Shown here in pieces: positions 55,365 through 64,000 of a stretch of DNA of 64,000 nt (the stretch's first letter is position 1; every line of letters begins with the position of its first letter). The stretch is from Mycoplasmopsis fermentans PG18 (GTDB taxonomy: Bacteria; Bacillota_I; Bacilli_A; Mycoplasmatales; Metamycoplasmataceae), in NCBI RefSeq assembly GCF_000209735.1, contig NC_021002.1, positions 611,391 through 675,390 on the forward strand. Direction: 5' to 3'. Made by a program: the position numbers and the translations under genes. Below the pieces are notes generated by a model. It searched no databases, was not told where the DNA came from, and worked only from the letters and a program-made list of their open reading frames with translations.

Positions 55365-55456
55365 AATTTGCCGAACACTTTTGTGGTAATTTGCTGAACA
55401 CTTTTGTGGTAATTTGCTGAACACTTTTGTGGTAATTTGCCGAACACTTTTGTGAT
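55365..55456. repeat. Four tandem 23-bp repeats upstream of ATPase gene
   Basis: Units 55365-55387, 55388-55410, 55411-55433 and 55434-55456. The two inner units are identical (AATTTGCTGAACACTTTTGT plus GGT); the outer ones have CC for CT, and the last ends in GAT. No spacers, so not CRISPR. They lie 32 bases upstream of the start codon, a likely operator array. They share GAACAC/GTGTTC with the inverted repeat at 50161-50218. Confidence 0.9.
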
Positions 55457-55470
55457 AAATAATATAAAAA

Positions 55471-55510
55471 GAACAAAAAAATGAGCATTTAATTACTCGC
55501 TTTTTTGTTC
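55471..55510. terminator. Bidirectional terminator
   Basis: GAACAAAAAA and its complement TTTTTTGTTC flank a GAGC/CTCG stem near 55483-55500, overlapping the stop codon at 55493-55495 of the permease pseudogene. Confidence 0.75.
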
Positions 55511-56722
55511 TTGAAGATTATTTTCTGGTTCTTTTTCTAAAACTCTAATAACTTCATGAGAGTCATTAAAGTTGCAATTGCTCCATAAATCCTCTACATA
55601 TTTTGATTGATAATTTTCTAAATCAAATTCTTCTAAAACATATCATTTTTCAATAGCTTTTATCAAATAATAATTAATTATTGGGGCTACTATTACTAAT
55701 ACTCAAAATCCTAAATATAAGCCTAATTCAACTCATTTACTAATAGAGATGTCTTTACCATAGAAAACACTGCCTAGTGCTTTATCATTATTTACTATTC
55801 CGTCAATTGTTGCGCCTATATAAGCAACAATTGCCAATAATGATCCTACAATTGCAAAAATTGAAAAGATTCAGAATATAACTGTATTCATCTTTTTAAT
55901 ATTCAATGTTTTTTTGTGTAAATACAAAACAATAATAACAGCATAAAAATTGAAGAAGATAAATGTTGGCAAATTGCTTTAACCATCTAATATGTTATCG
56001 CCACCTAAAACTCAGATGCAAATTGAAATAATTAGTCAAATAGCACTATAAATAAGACTTATAATTAAAATCATCATTCTTTTAAGATTCATTTTGTTTC
56101 TTATTTTAGTAGTATTAATTATTATTTTTAAATTAATAGCATTATTAATATTATGTGCATATGAATTGGTAAAATCATTTAATACTCCAACAACAGCAAT
56201 AAATAAGAATAGACTAAAAATAATGCTTAAACTTTGCACTAAATGTTGATTTGTTCTTTGATCAATTGTATTTTTAATTATTTGTTCAACAACTCCACTA
56301 TTATGTAAAATTGCAAAAATAGCAATTAAAGAATAATTTATTATAACTGTAATCATTCCAACAATAGCAACAGTTGGTAAGTTATCTTTCTTTAAGTTAT
56401 TAGCAGTAGATCCAACTGATAAAAATGTATAGTTAAAGCTGATGAAATAACAAAATTTTTTATTACCTAATTGTGTAGCTCAGTTGCTGATACCATTTGT
56501 TTTAGTATTTTTAAGTTGGTCAGTTTTGTTAAAACTTAAAGCATTATAAAGTGAAATTAAATTAACCCCGCTAAAATTCAAGTCATTAATCAACTTAAAT
56601 TATCTTCACTAGTAGCTTTTTTATTAATTAATTTTTAAAAAATATCCCAAACCAACAACAGTTCCTATTAGCATAGTAAGTATAAAAAAACCAATTTTTT
56701 TAGCATTTTTATATGTGAACAT
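55493..56722 (-). pseudogene. APC-family amino-acid permease, decayed
   Basis: The reading runs from ATG 56722 to TAA 55493 but is broken early (stop after MFTYKNAKKIGFFILTMLIG...), again near 56560-56620, and by an in-frame TAA near 55981 (NILDG, stop, SNLPTFIFF). Fragments show several transmembrane helices (TVVGLGYFL, SWLMTWILAGLI, SIIFSLFLFIAVVGVLNDF, VIFWIFSIFAIVGSLLAIVA) typical of amino-acid/polyamine permeases. About 410 codons in all. Substrate not assignable. Confidence 0.8.
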
Positions 56723-56804
56723 TGCTTTAGCTCTTTTCTATGATTAATCAAAAATATTTTTTAGCAATAATAAAAATTATTTGTTTTTATTGTAAAATAA
56801 ATTC

Positions 56805-57566
56805 ATGAATATTTTTTATAGTATTTTGTTAAATTTAACTTTAATCTTAATTGGATATTTTTTACTTGGATCATTTAATACAAGCATTATATTATCCAAA
56901 TGAAAGAAAAAAGATGATATTAGACTGCATAATTCAAAAAATGCGGGAGCGACTAATAGCTTAAGGACTTATGGTAAAAAGTTTGCAGCAACAGTTTTTG
57001 TTATTGATGTTTTAAAAACTTTTATTCCAACAATAGTTTTAGCAGCAATTTTAAATCATGCTTGTTTTGACTTTGCTCAAACTTATTACATGAGCCCACA
57101 ATCTTTAGCTTTAGGTGTAATCATTGGACATATTTTTCCAGTTTACTTTAAATTTAAAGGTGGTAAAGGTGTAGCTTGTACAATTGGTTTAATTGCCACA
57201 ATTAATATTGTCTTTTTATTAATGGCTTCTATTATCTTCTTTATAGTTGTCTTAACTTCTAAATATGTATCTTTAGCTTCAATATTAACAGCGGCAATAT
57301 TAGTGCCCTTTGCTTTTATTCCTTGAATGACTAGTGGCATTTTAGGATATTGAACAAACTTTGTGTATGAATATCACAATTGCTTTGTAACAAGTTTTAT
57401 CTATTTAATAGCTGCAATATTAATTATTGCAATGCATCATAGTAATATTACTCGTTTAATTAATCATACAGAAAGTAAATTAGGCCAAAAAAAAAGCGAA
57501 GATAATTCAGATGATACTGAAGTTGTTTTAATTAGTGAAAAAGAAGAACATGAATCTACTAAATAA
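56805..57566 (+). CDS. plsY: Glycerol-3-phosphate acyltransferase PlsY
   Basis: A 253-residue membrane enzyme that transfers the acyl group from acyl-phosphate to glycerol-3-phosphate, the first step of phospholipid synthesis. Conserved motifs: LLGSFNTSIILSKWK (motif 1), NSKNAGATNSLRTYGKK (motif 2, Gly/Asn/Ser) and HIFPVYFKFKGGKGVA (motif 3, GGKG). About five to seven hydrophobic segments and a charged C-terminal extension of about 40 residues. ATG 56805; divergent from the permease pseudogene. Confidence 0.95.
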
Positions 57567-57580
57567 GTAGATTTTTATTT
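57553..57580 (+). terminator. Terminator of plsY
   Basis: AATCTACT/AGTAGATT hairpin overlapping the stop codon, then T-rich. Confidence 0.88.
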
Positions 57581-57602
57581 TTTTGTGTTATACTAAATAT
57601 GA

Positions 57603-57752
57603 AATTGACAGAGGTATTTGCTTATATAACAAGCAGATTGAGAAAAACTCTTAGAGCTGATCAGGTTAATACCTGCGGAGCAAGTTCAATTAATTTGAAT
57701 TATAAATAGTTTTTTCTCTAATCCTTTTACTCTGTCGTGAAAGGATTTTTTT
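57603..57752 (+). promoter_or_regulatory. TPP riboswitch of the thiamine uptake genes
   Basis: The aptamer (57603-57691) has P1 AATTGA/TCAATT, the TGAGA motif at 57639, and the highly conserved CTGATCAGGTTAATACCTGC at 57657-57676. The expression platform is AATCCTTT (57720-57727) paired with AAAGGATT (57740-57747), which hides the ribosome binding site AAAGGA and is followed by T7, so it may stop transcription or translation. The loop CTCTGTC (57730-57736) is complementary to GACAGAG at 57607-57613. Confidence 0.95.
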
Positions 57753-58931
57753 ATGAAAAAAATATATAAATTTATTGTAGCAAGTTCAAGTATTTTTGCT
57801 TTAGGAAGTATTAGTGCTGGTTGCCAATATCAACCTAATATTGAAGAAATAAAAATTAAAATGGAAGGTATTAAATATGCAGATAAAGAAAAGTTAGATG
57901 CATATACAAAAGTATTTAATCAAGTTTTTAATATGAAAATGAAAGAAGCAAATTTAAATCAAAAAGTTGTTTCGTTTCATGATTCAGGAAATGGTGAAAG
58001 CGCAACACTTAAAGAAGTTAATTTAAACAAATTTCAAGTGGCTTTTCCCGGAGCTTGAAGATATTATCAAGAATATTTGAATAATAAAAATAAAAATGTT
58101 GTAGCTTTTATGCAAACAAAAACTAGAGCTTTTAAAACAAAAAGTAGTTTAAATTACAATGATCAAAGTCTTTATGATCCAAGTAAAAGTAATAACTTCG
58201 CAACTTTACAAGCTCAATATGAAAATGAATTATTCAATAGTGAAGGTGGCTATGTAAATTGAAGTGACAAAAGCATGGGCGGCTTTGTTGATTATAAATT
58301 TTTAAATATGTATGAAGCTGATAAATATGTAGATCATCAAAGAGGATGTATTTGAATTTATGGTACTAATGAAGAAAGAAATTTAATCAAAAAAGCTTGA
58401 AATGATAAAGATTGAGAAACTTTTTATAAAAAAGGAATTTATTATGGAAGTAATGATAGTGCATCAAAATATCATTTACCTCAAGCATTATTAAAAAAAC
58501 AATTTAATTTAGACAAAAACTTTACACTAGATTCTTTTGCAAGTTCAAATTCCAAATATTTTAAAAAAGGAAAAGCTAAAGAATTGGGCAAGGATAATTC
58601 TTCAAATTATCATATAGCTTTTGATAATGAGAATTCTTTTGCTTATAGTAATCATGGAAATAAAGCATTAGAAAATAGAGATTTTTATGTTAAAGATAAA
58701 AATAAAACTTATGAAATGTTAACTTTAACTGATCCTATTCCTTATAATGTGGCTATAGCAAATAATTCACTAAGTAAAAATGTATTAGAATTATTAGCTC
58801 AAACTTATATTGAATTAGCAAATAAAAATAATAATTATGTTGGAAATTTATGAGGTCTAAATCATTATTCAGTTATTAGTAATGAACAAACAGAATTTAT
58901 AAATAGAATAGAAGCAGTTATGAAACAATAA
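57753..58931 (+). CDS. Cypl/P37-family thiamine (pyrophosphate)-binding lipoprotein
   Basis: A 392-residue lipoprotein. Signal peptide MKKIYKFIVASSSIFALGSI with lipobox ISAGC, Cys24 lipidated. The soluble part has the pattern of the mycoplasma P37/Cypl extracytoplasmic thiamine-pyrophosphate binders: FHDSGNGESATLKEVN, QVAFPGAWRYYQEY, FMQTKTRAFK, MGGFVDYKFLNMYEA. Start ATG 57753 is 5 bases after the sequestering hairpin of the TPP riboswitch, supporting thiamine specificity. ABC ATPase follows after 1 base. Confidence 0.92.
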
Positions 58932-58932
58932 T

Positions 58933-59670
58933 ATGAAAACATACAAAATTGAATTTAAAAATGTAACTTTAGCTTATCAAAATGAAGTGGTCTTAGCATT
59001 TAAATATCATTTTTGAAGTGGCAAAACTTATGGAATTTATGGGCTTAGTGGGGTTGGGAAAAGTACTTTGATTAAAGCTATTTTAGAACCAAAATTAATA
59101 GCTAAAGGGCAAATATTAATTAATGATCAAGATATCAATAAAATTGATCAAAAGACCTATAAAACAGTTAAAAAAGATATTTCTTTTTTATTTCAAGAGC
59201 CTTCTTTAATTGAGACAGATGATGTCATTGAAAATATTAAAAGAAAGTCAAATAATATCTATAATAATTGATTTTACAAAGTTTTTAGAATATTAACTAA
59301 AGAACAAAAAAATAAGCTAGCAAAAATCTTAGAATATTTAGATATTTTTGATTATATTAATACACCAGTTAAAGATCTTAGCGGTGGTCAAAAACAAAGA
59401 GTGGAACTAGCCTCAATCTTTTTTGAAAATAAAAATATTATTTTGGCTGATGAACCAACAAGTAATTTAGATTTTATTAATACTAAAAAAATATTAAAAT
59501 ATTTGCAAAAATATGTTCATGATAATAATGCATTATTATTATGTAACATTCATGATGTTACTAATTCGCTAGAATATATGGATTATATTTTATTATTAAA
59601 AAATAAGAGACTTGTTTTTATTAAACAAGCTAATAATATAAGCGAAAAAGAATTTCAAGAACAATATTAA
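58933..59670 (+). CDS. ABC transporter ATP-binding protein (thiamine uptake)
   Basis: A 245-residue ABC ATPase. Walker A YGLSGVGKSTL (about residue 37), Q-loop FLFQEPSL (about 88), signature DLSGGQKQRVELA (about 150), Walker B NIILADEPTSNLD (about 170), H-loop CNIHDVTNSLEY (about 206). It resembles PhnC-type partners of Cypl. ATG 58933 is one base from the stop of the lipoprotein gene, so co-translated under the riboswitch. Its permease partner is encoded convergently on the other strand. Confidence 0.93.
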
Positions 59671-59695
59671 AGTCTAACTAGTTTAGGCTTTTTAT
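59669..59695. terminator. Terminator shared by convergent transport genes
   Basis: AAAGTCTAA/TTTAGGCTTT hairpin with loop CTAG and T's, located at the ABC gene stop and inside the last codons of the permease gene. Confidence 0.75.
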
Positions 59696-61375
59696 TTTGA
59701 ATTTCAATCAAATAGTTATGCTTTTGTGATATTTAATTAAGGTTGTAATTAATTCGATGGAAATTAAACAAAGTCAAAAGATTAATATTAAAGCTCCAAC
59801 TTTTTGTCATTCATTTTTGTTTTGGTAATAATTTAATCTAGCGCCTAAACCAACAGCTGCAAAAGTTCCATAATTAATAATGTTTCTAAAGATTAATTCG
59901 AATCTAAAAGCTGCATAACTATAAAAATCTTTAATTACTCTAGGTAAAATAAATTCAAAATATAGAGTTATTTTATTTTTATTTAATAATAAATAATTGC
60001 CAATTAATTTTTGATCAATATTATTAATTGATTCAGTATAAAATTTACTCATTGAACGCATTGTAGTAAAAGATAAAGCTAAAATTAAAATGACTTCTCT
60101 TGAATAATAAAGATTAATTGATAAATAGAAAAATAAGGTTATTGGTATAGTTCTAAAGAATGCTAAAAGCATTTTACTTATTATTTTCACAAATTTATTA
60201 TTTGTTTTATCGTTTGCAAAAAAAGAAGCAAAAATTGAAAAGATAAAAGCTAAGAAAATGCTGGCAATAGTAATTTTGATAGTAATTAGTAATTCTTTGA
60301 AAATAGAATAACTTTCGCTTTTCAAAATTGAATAATTTGCTTTATAAGTTAATTCACTTCATCTACTTTTAAAAATATCTAAATTAAATTGATATTTAAT
60401 ATTAATAAGTGTAATAACACTCGTTAAAAAAATTAATGAAAAACTAATTATTAAATATAGTTTAACTCGAACTAAACCTTTTATTTTATTGTTAATTTCT
60501 AATTTAAGTGGATTAAAGATTAAGTGATTAATTATTAAACTATAAATTTCTAATATTAATAGTATTAGTGCTAAATAAAGAAGTGGAATTGCAATAACGC
60601 TATAGTTACCACTTTTAAGAGGATTATTGATTAATTCTCCAATTCCAAAAAGTCCTAAAGTACTTAAAACACTGCTTCATCTAATATTTGATTCAAATGA
60701 ATAAAGAAATAACACTATTACTTTATTCTTATTACGATAAGAAACATTATTAATAAAAGAAGCAAATTTATTTTGTCCTAGTAAAATTGAATTTCAATAA
60801 AAATTAACTTTACTGTTTTCTCATAATTCACATAAATATTTATGCAATCAAAGTCAAGTAAATCAAGTCAATATCAAAGAAGCTGAAAGCAATCTATCAA
60901 AGCTTGAAGTAAAAAGAAATACAAAAAAGAATATTGGTAAAGTTCTTAATAGCGTAATTATTATTTTACTTATTATTGGTAATATTTTATTTTTATGTAA
61001 ATTTCAAGAAGCTAAATAGCTTGTTACTAAAGCTAAAAGAAAACCAAGTAGACTTCCTAATGCAGTATATTGAATGGTACTTCATAAAAAACTTAAAGAT
61101 AAAATTCATAAATTATTTGCGGGATATGAAGAGTTTATATTATTAAAAGTAAATAATCTTTGTAGATCATTTTTTAATTGTTTTACTGAATTATTGTCCA
61201 TAATTTTTCAATCAAAAGATAATAATGAATATAAACAAATTATTAGAATAAGCAAAATAAAAGTTACTTTAACTCATCTTTTGAGTTTTTTATAACTTTC
61301 ATTTTTGCTATTAACATAAATATCAAATAATCATGAATAATGATATTTTTTGTTTTCTATTTGATTTGTTTGCAA
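59678..61375 (-). CDS. ABC transporter permease, two fused PhnE-like halves (thiamine uptake)
   Basis: A 565-residue permease, about twelve hydrophobic segments in two similar halves. Each half has a binding-protein-dependent permease stretch: LRTLPIFFFVFLFTSSFDRL (about residue 140) and FRTIPITLFFYLSINLYYSR (about 420). The C-terminal EAA-like end is FRNIINYGTFAAVGLGARL. The only suitable start is TTG 61375, 7 bases after AAAGGA, which lies in the riboswitch hairpin. Many TGA-Trp codons. Partner of the lipoprotein and ATPase at 57753-59670. Confidence 0.88.
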
Positions 61376-61380
61376 AATAA

Positions 61381-61517
61381 AATCCTTTCATGATAGAGTA
61401 AAAGGATTAAAACACTTGAATTCAAAATTAATTGAACTTGCTCCGCAGGTATTAACCTGATCAGCTCTAAGAGTTTTTCTCAATCCACCTGTTTTATAGG
61501 TAAATACCTCTGTCAAT
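61381..61517 (-). promoter_or_regulatory. Second TPP riboswitch, controlling the permease gene
   Basis: On the minus strand, the aptamer (61517-61430) is nearly identical to the one at 57603: same TGAGAAAAACTCTTAGAGCT core and CTGATCAGGTTAATACCTGC. P1 is ATTGA/TCAAT. Only the P3-side hairpin differs (ACCTATAAAACAGGT versus a GCTT/AAGC loop). The hairpin AATCCTTT/AAAGGATT (61408-61401/61388-61381) covers the ribosome binding site of the TTG start. Confidence 0.95.
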
Positions 61518-61557
61518 ATATTTATATTTTACCATTAAATTAATAAATAAGCTGTGC

Positions 61558-64000
61558 TTTTAGAAAATAATTTTTACCTTTTTTGGTGCTTTTTATGGTT
61601 ATTTTTAAGGCATAATTTTCCTTATGTCCCAAAAATTTAATTTTTTTATGTTAAATATAAGGAGACAACTATGAAAAATAGCACAAAAAAAATTGTAGCT
61701 TTAACAATGGATATTTCTGCCGGGATTGTTGGTGCAGTATCAGCTGGTACTTTAATTGGTTATGCAGTTGACCATTCAAACTATAAAAAAGAAAAATTGT
61801 GAATTGAAAACAATATAAAATACCTTAAAGAATCAAATCAAAAATTAAAAGAAAAAGACAACAAATTAAAAGAAATTTGAAAGAAATATGAGAATCAAGA
61901 ATGACTTTCTAGTCTTTGAAATGAACTAAGTTTGTGTCAAACTCAAATTGACTCAAATGAAAAACTTATTAAAGATTTACAAGGAATTATTGATCAACAC
62001 TCTTCATATCATGTTGGCCGCCGCTTTGGTAACAAAAGTTATATGAGAGCTGTAAAACATAGTAATGAAAAGAAAATAATTCAAAATCTTTTACCAGAAA
62101 TGGTGGAAAGAACAAAACAAGTTATTAATCAAAGCGAATATGAAAATATCAAAAAATCAATCCAAGATTTTGTTGTTCGTAGTAATGATTTATTAACTTT
62201 AAAAACTGCAGATGAAAAATTTGTTGATGCTAATAGTAAAAGTGAATTAAATTCTTTAGAACTTAAAATTAAAGATTATCAAAACACTTTAAGTAAAATC
62301 GAAGAAGAAGCACTTTCAAGTAACACAAAACCTAACATTTCAACTGAAATGATTAATAAGGCAGCAGATTTTATTAAATCTGATTTTCATGTTTGAAATG
62401 ACAAAATTATTAAAAAATATGTTAAAAAGACGGCTTAATTAAAAATTCATGTCAAACATAGATAAAATAGAAGAATTATCAGCAAAAATAGAAGATGCTA
62501 ATACTATTGCAAGTAATAATTCTCCAATTTTAAATCCTATTAATGCTGTTAAAAAGATTTTATTGTCAAGATTTGACTCTAATAATTATGACGTTATATT
62601 AGAAAAAAACGGTGTTTCAGTAAATAGAAGTGTTATTATAGAAGATATTATTAAAGCATGTAAAACATTAGAACAATCATATGGAAATACGAAGGAATAT
62701 ATAAATCGTTATGTTAATACTTTTGTCAAAACAATTGAAAATACAAAATTATTTAACAAATCTCAAATTCTAGACTTAAGCAACAAATCATTAACACCTA
62801 TTATTAATGGTCTTAATGAATTTAACTCATTTGTTGAAAGTTCAAATCAAATTTCTTTTGAAAAATTAGATGAATTTATTAACAAAATTCAAGCTATTCT
62901 AAATGTTGAAAATGATTTAACAACTTCTATTCAGTCTGTTATTAAAGAATTTTTAAATGCCTATAATTCAAATGCTGATTCAATTGAAACAACAGTTAAA
63001 TTAGCTAAACTAAATAACTCTAAACAAATTATTGATGAATTTGTACAAAAATCTAAAATTGAATTAAGTTCTCTCAAATGAGATAATTATATTGAAGGCA
63101 GAAACAAATTAATTAATGAATATGTTAATAGCAAAAATGAATTAGATTCAATAAAAAATGGGTTTAAAAAAGCTTTTGTTAATATTAAATCAAGATTAAA
63201 TGAATTTAATTTAACATTAGAAGCAAACAAAACAACATTAAATGAATTTTATTTATTTGAAACTTCTTATAAATCATAATTGATATACAAACTAAACTAG
63301 ATCCTTTATTAAAAGCTAATTTAGATTCTGATATTGACAACAAAATTGATAATATTTCAACATTCTTTGAATAATTTCAAATCTTAAAGAATATGAAACA
63401 AATTATTTAAAAATATTTCAAATTATAAAAAATGCAACTGATTTAAACTTACAAAAAGTTAATAACTTTGCTTCAAAACCTAAAGAAATTTCAAAACTTA
63501 TTAGTAATGCAAATCCAAATATTGCTAATTTCTTATCAAAAGTTTTTGATAATTTAAAAACATTAGACCAATTCGAAGATGTTAAAAAAATAATTGAAGA
63601 TATTAATAATAACAAACCTAATTTATCAACTAAAGAAATATCTTCAATTGAAAATAGTGAAATTCAAAATGACAAAGAAAAATTTAAAGGACTATTTGAA
63701 AAAATTAATTTAATCAATAATTTTATTTCATCAATTAATGAAAAAGATAAACTTTATAGTAATTTCTTAGAAAATGAAGCTCAATTTTGCTTAGAATCAT
63801 ACAATGAAATGGATGCAAAATTAGCAGCAATAGCAAATGTGGATTCTAAAGTATATGAATATAAAAACAAAATTTTTGATGCTGCAATTGAAGCTTATAA
63901 AAATGTTAATTCTACAGAAAACTTTAGTGCTGTTCAAGCTGATAAAGACAACAAAGTTAACTTTGTTAAAAAATGATTTGGTGTTCTTAATTACTATAAT
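61558..64000 (+). repeat. Long direct repeat, copy 2 (also 24350-26797), cut by window end
   Basis: Same upstream region, ribosome binding site (AAGGAGA) and coding sequence as copy 1, same orientation. Confidence 0.9.
61671..64000 (+). pseudogene. Second copy of the coiled-coil surface protein gene, frameshifted, partial at window end
   Basis: Starts at ATG 61671 like the intact copy at 24464 (MKNSTKKIVALTMDISAGIV). Relative to that copy it has single-base deletions near 62430 (premature TAA), 63279 and 63373, each in short A/T runs, so only fragments of about 255 and 275 residues (62449 onward) are open. The rest remains near-identical. It is either a decaying duplicate used as a recombination donor, a phase-off copy, or partly homopolymer sequencing error. 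Continues beyond 64000. Confidence 0.85.

Noticed and set aside
55334-55447. N-terminal extension of the leftward ATPase through the tandem repeats
   Set aside because: The repeats merely lack stops in this frame; ATG 55333 has a GAGG site and matches the start of the paralog.
55365-55456. CRISPR array
   Set aside because: Four 23-bp units are directly contiguous with no spacers and no cas genes nearby.

Overview
The window is AT-rich, low-complexity mollicute DNA. TGA is read as tryptophan throughout: relaxase, TraG, TraE, LeuRS, RpoD and PGI are continuous only under that code. Lipoproteins with a lipobox, HrcA/CIRCE control of lon, a Cypl/P37-type thiamine uptake system, IS1630-like, IS3 and IS256 elements and a TraG/TraE-type ICE place it in the hominis-group mycoplasmas (Metamycoplasma/Mycoplasmopsis). 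I cannot fix the species.

Bases 1 to about 21,800 are most of an integrative conjugative element (ICE), entered part-way through its left side. Order: a putative replication/DNA-binding gene, an inverted-repeat region (candidate oriT), a MobL-like relaxase, TraG/VirD4 coupling ATPase, small accessory genes including a MORN-repeat protein and an SSB, a conjugation lipoprotein, then a second block with a pilin-like protein, polytopic VirB6-like protein, TraE/VirB4 ATPase, a possible ribbon-helix-helix protein and a 1,409-residue membrane protein. After this come two copies of a pseudoknotted small RNA, each ending in a terminator and followed by a leaderless reading frame whose N-terminal part resembles PemK/MazF/ToxN endoribonucleases. 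One protein copy is a 42-codon stub and the other is full length (308 aa). This looks like a type III-like RNA-antitoxin/toxin addiction module of the ICE and is my main candidate for an undescribed system. The ICE ends with a DDE transposase, GTGCATG repeats and long hairpins.

Bases 21,800 to 29,500 are a scrap region: a 5'-truncated IS3, a frameshifted IS256, an intact 1,271-aa membrane-anchored coiled-coil protein, IS-end relics and a broken MurR/RpiR regulator.

Bases 29,700 to 50,100 are core chromosome: upp with an ECF S-component, an editing-degenerate leuS, CIRCE-controlled lon, then a leftward block (dUTPase, HEAT protein, two membrane proteins, Nif3-like, rpoD, dnaG, glyS, large membrane protein) and a rightward block (S1 protein, decayed glucose-6-phosphate isomerase paralog, pgi).

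Bases 50,100 to 64,000 hold two divergent AAA/DUF4143 ATPase genes, each with its own repeat structure upstream, an IS1630-like IS30 element that has duplicated a 25-bp terminator, an unannotated 48-aa protein with 16 cysteines, mutM, an amino-acid permease pseudogene, plsY, and a thiamine-uptake locus split into two convergent units, each under its own TPP riboswitch. A second, frameshifted copy of the 1,271-aa gene runs off the right end. Genes work in three sets: ICE transfer and maintenance (relaxase, TraG, TraE and membrane proteins move DNA; the DDE transposase integrates it; the RNA/protein pair may secure inheritance), housekeeping, and nutrient import (ECF component, thiamine ABC system).
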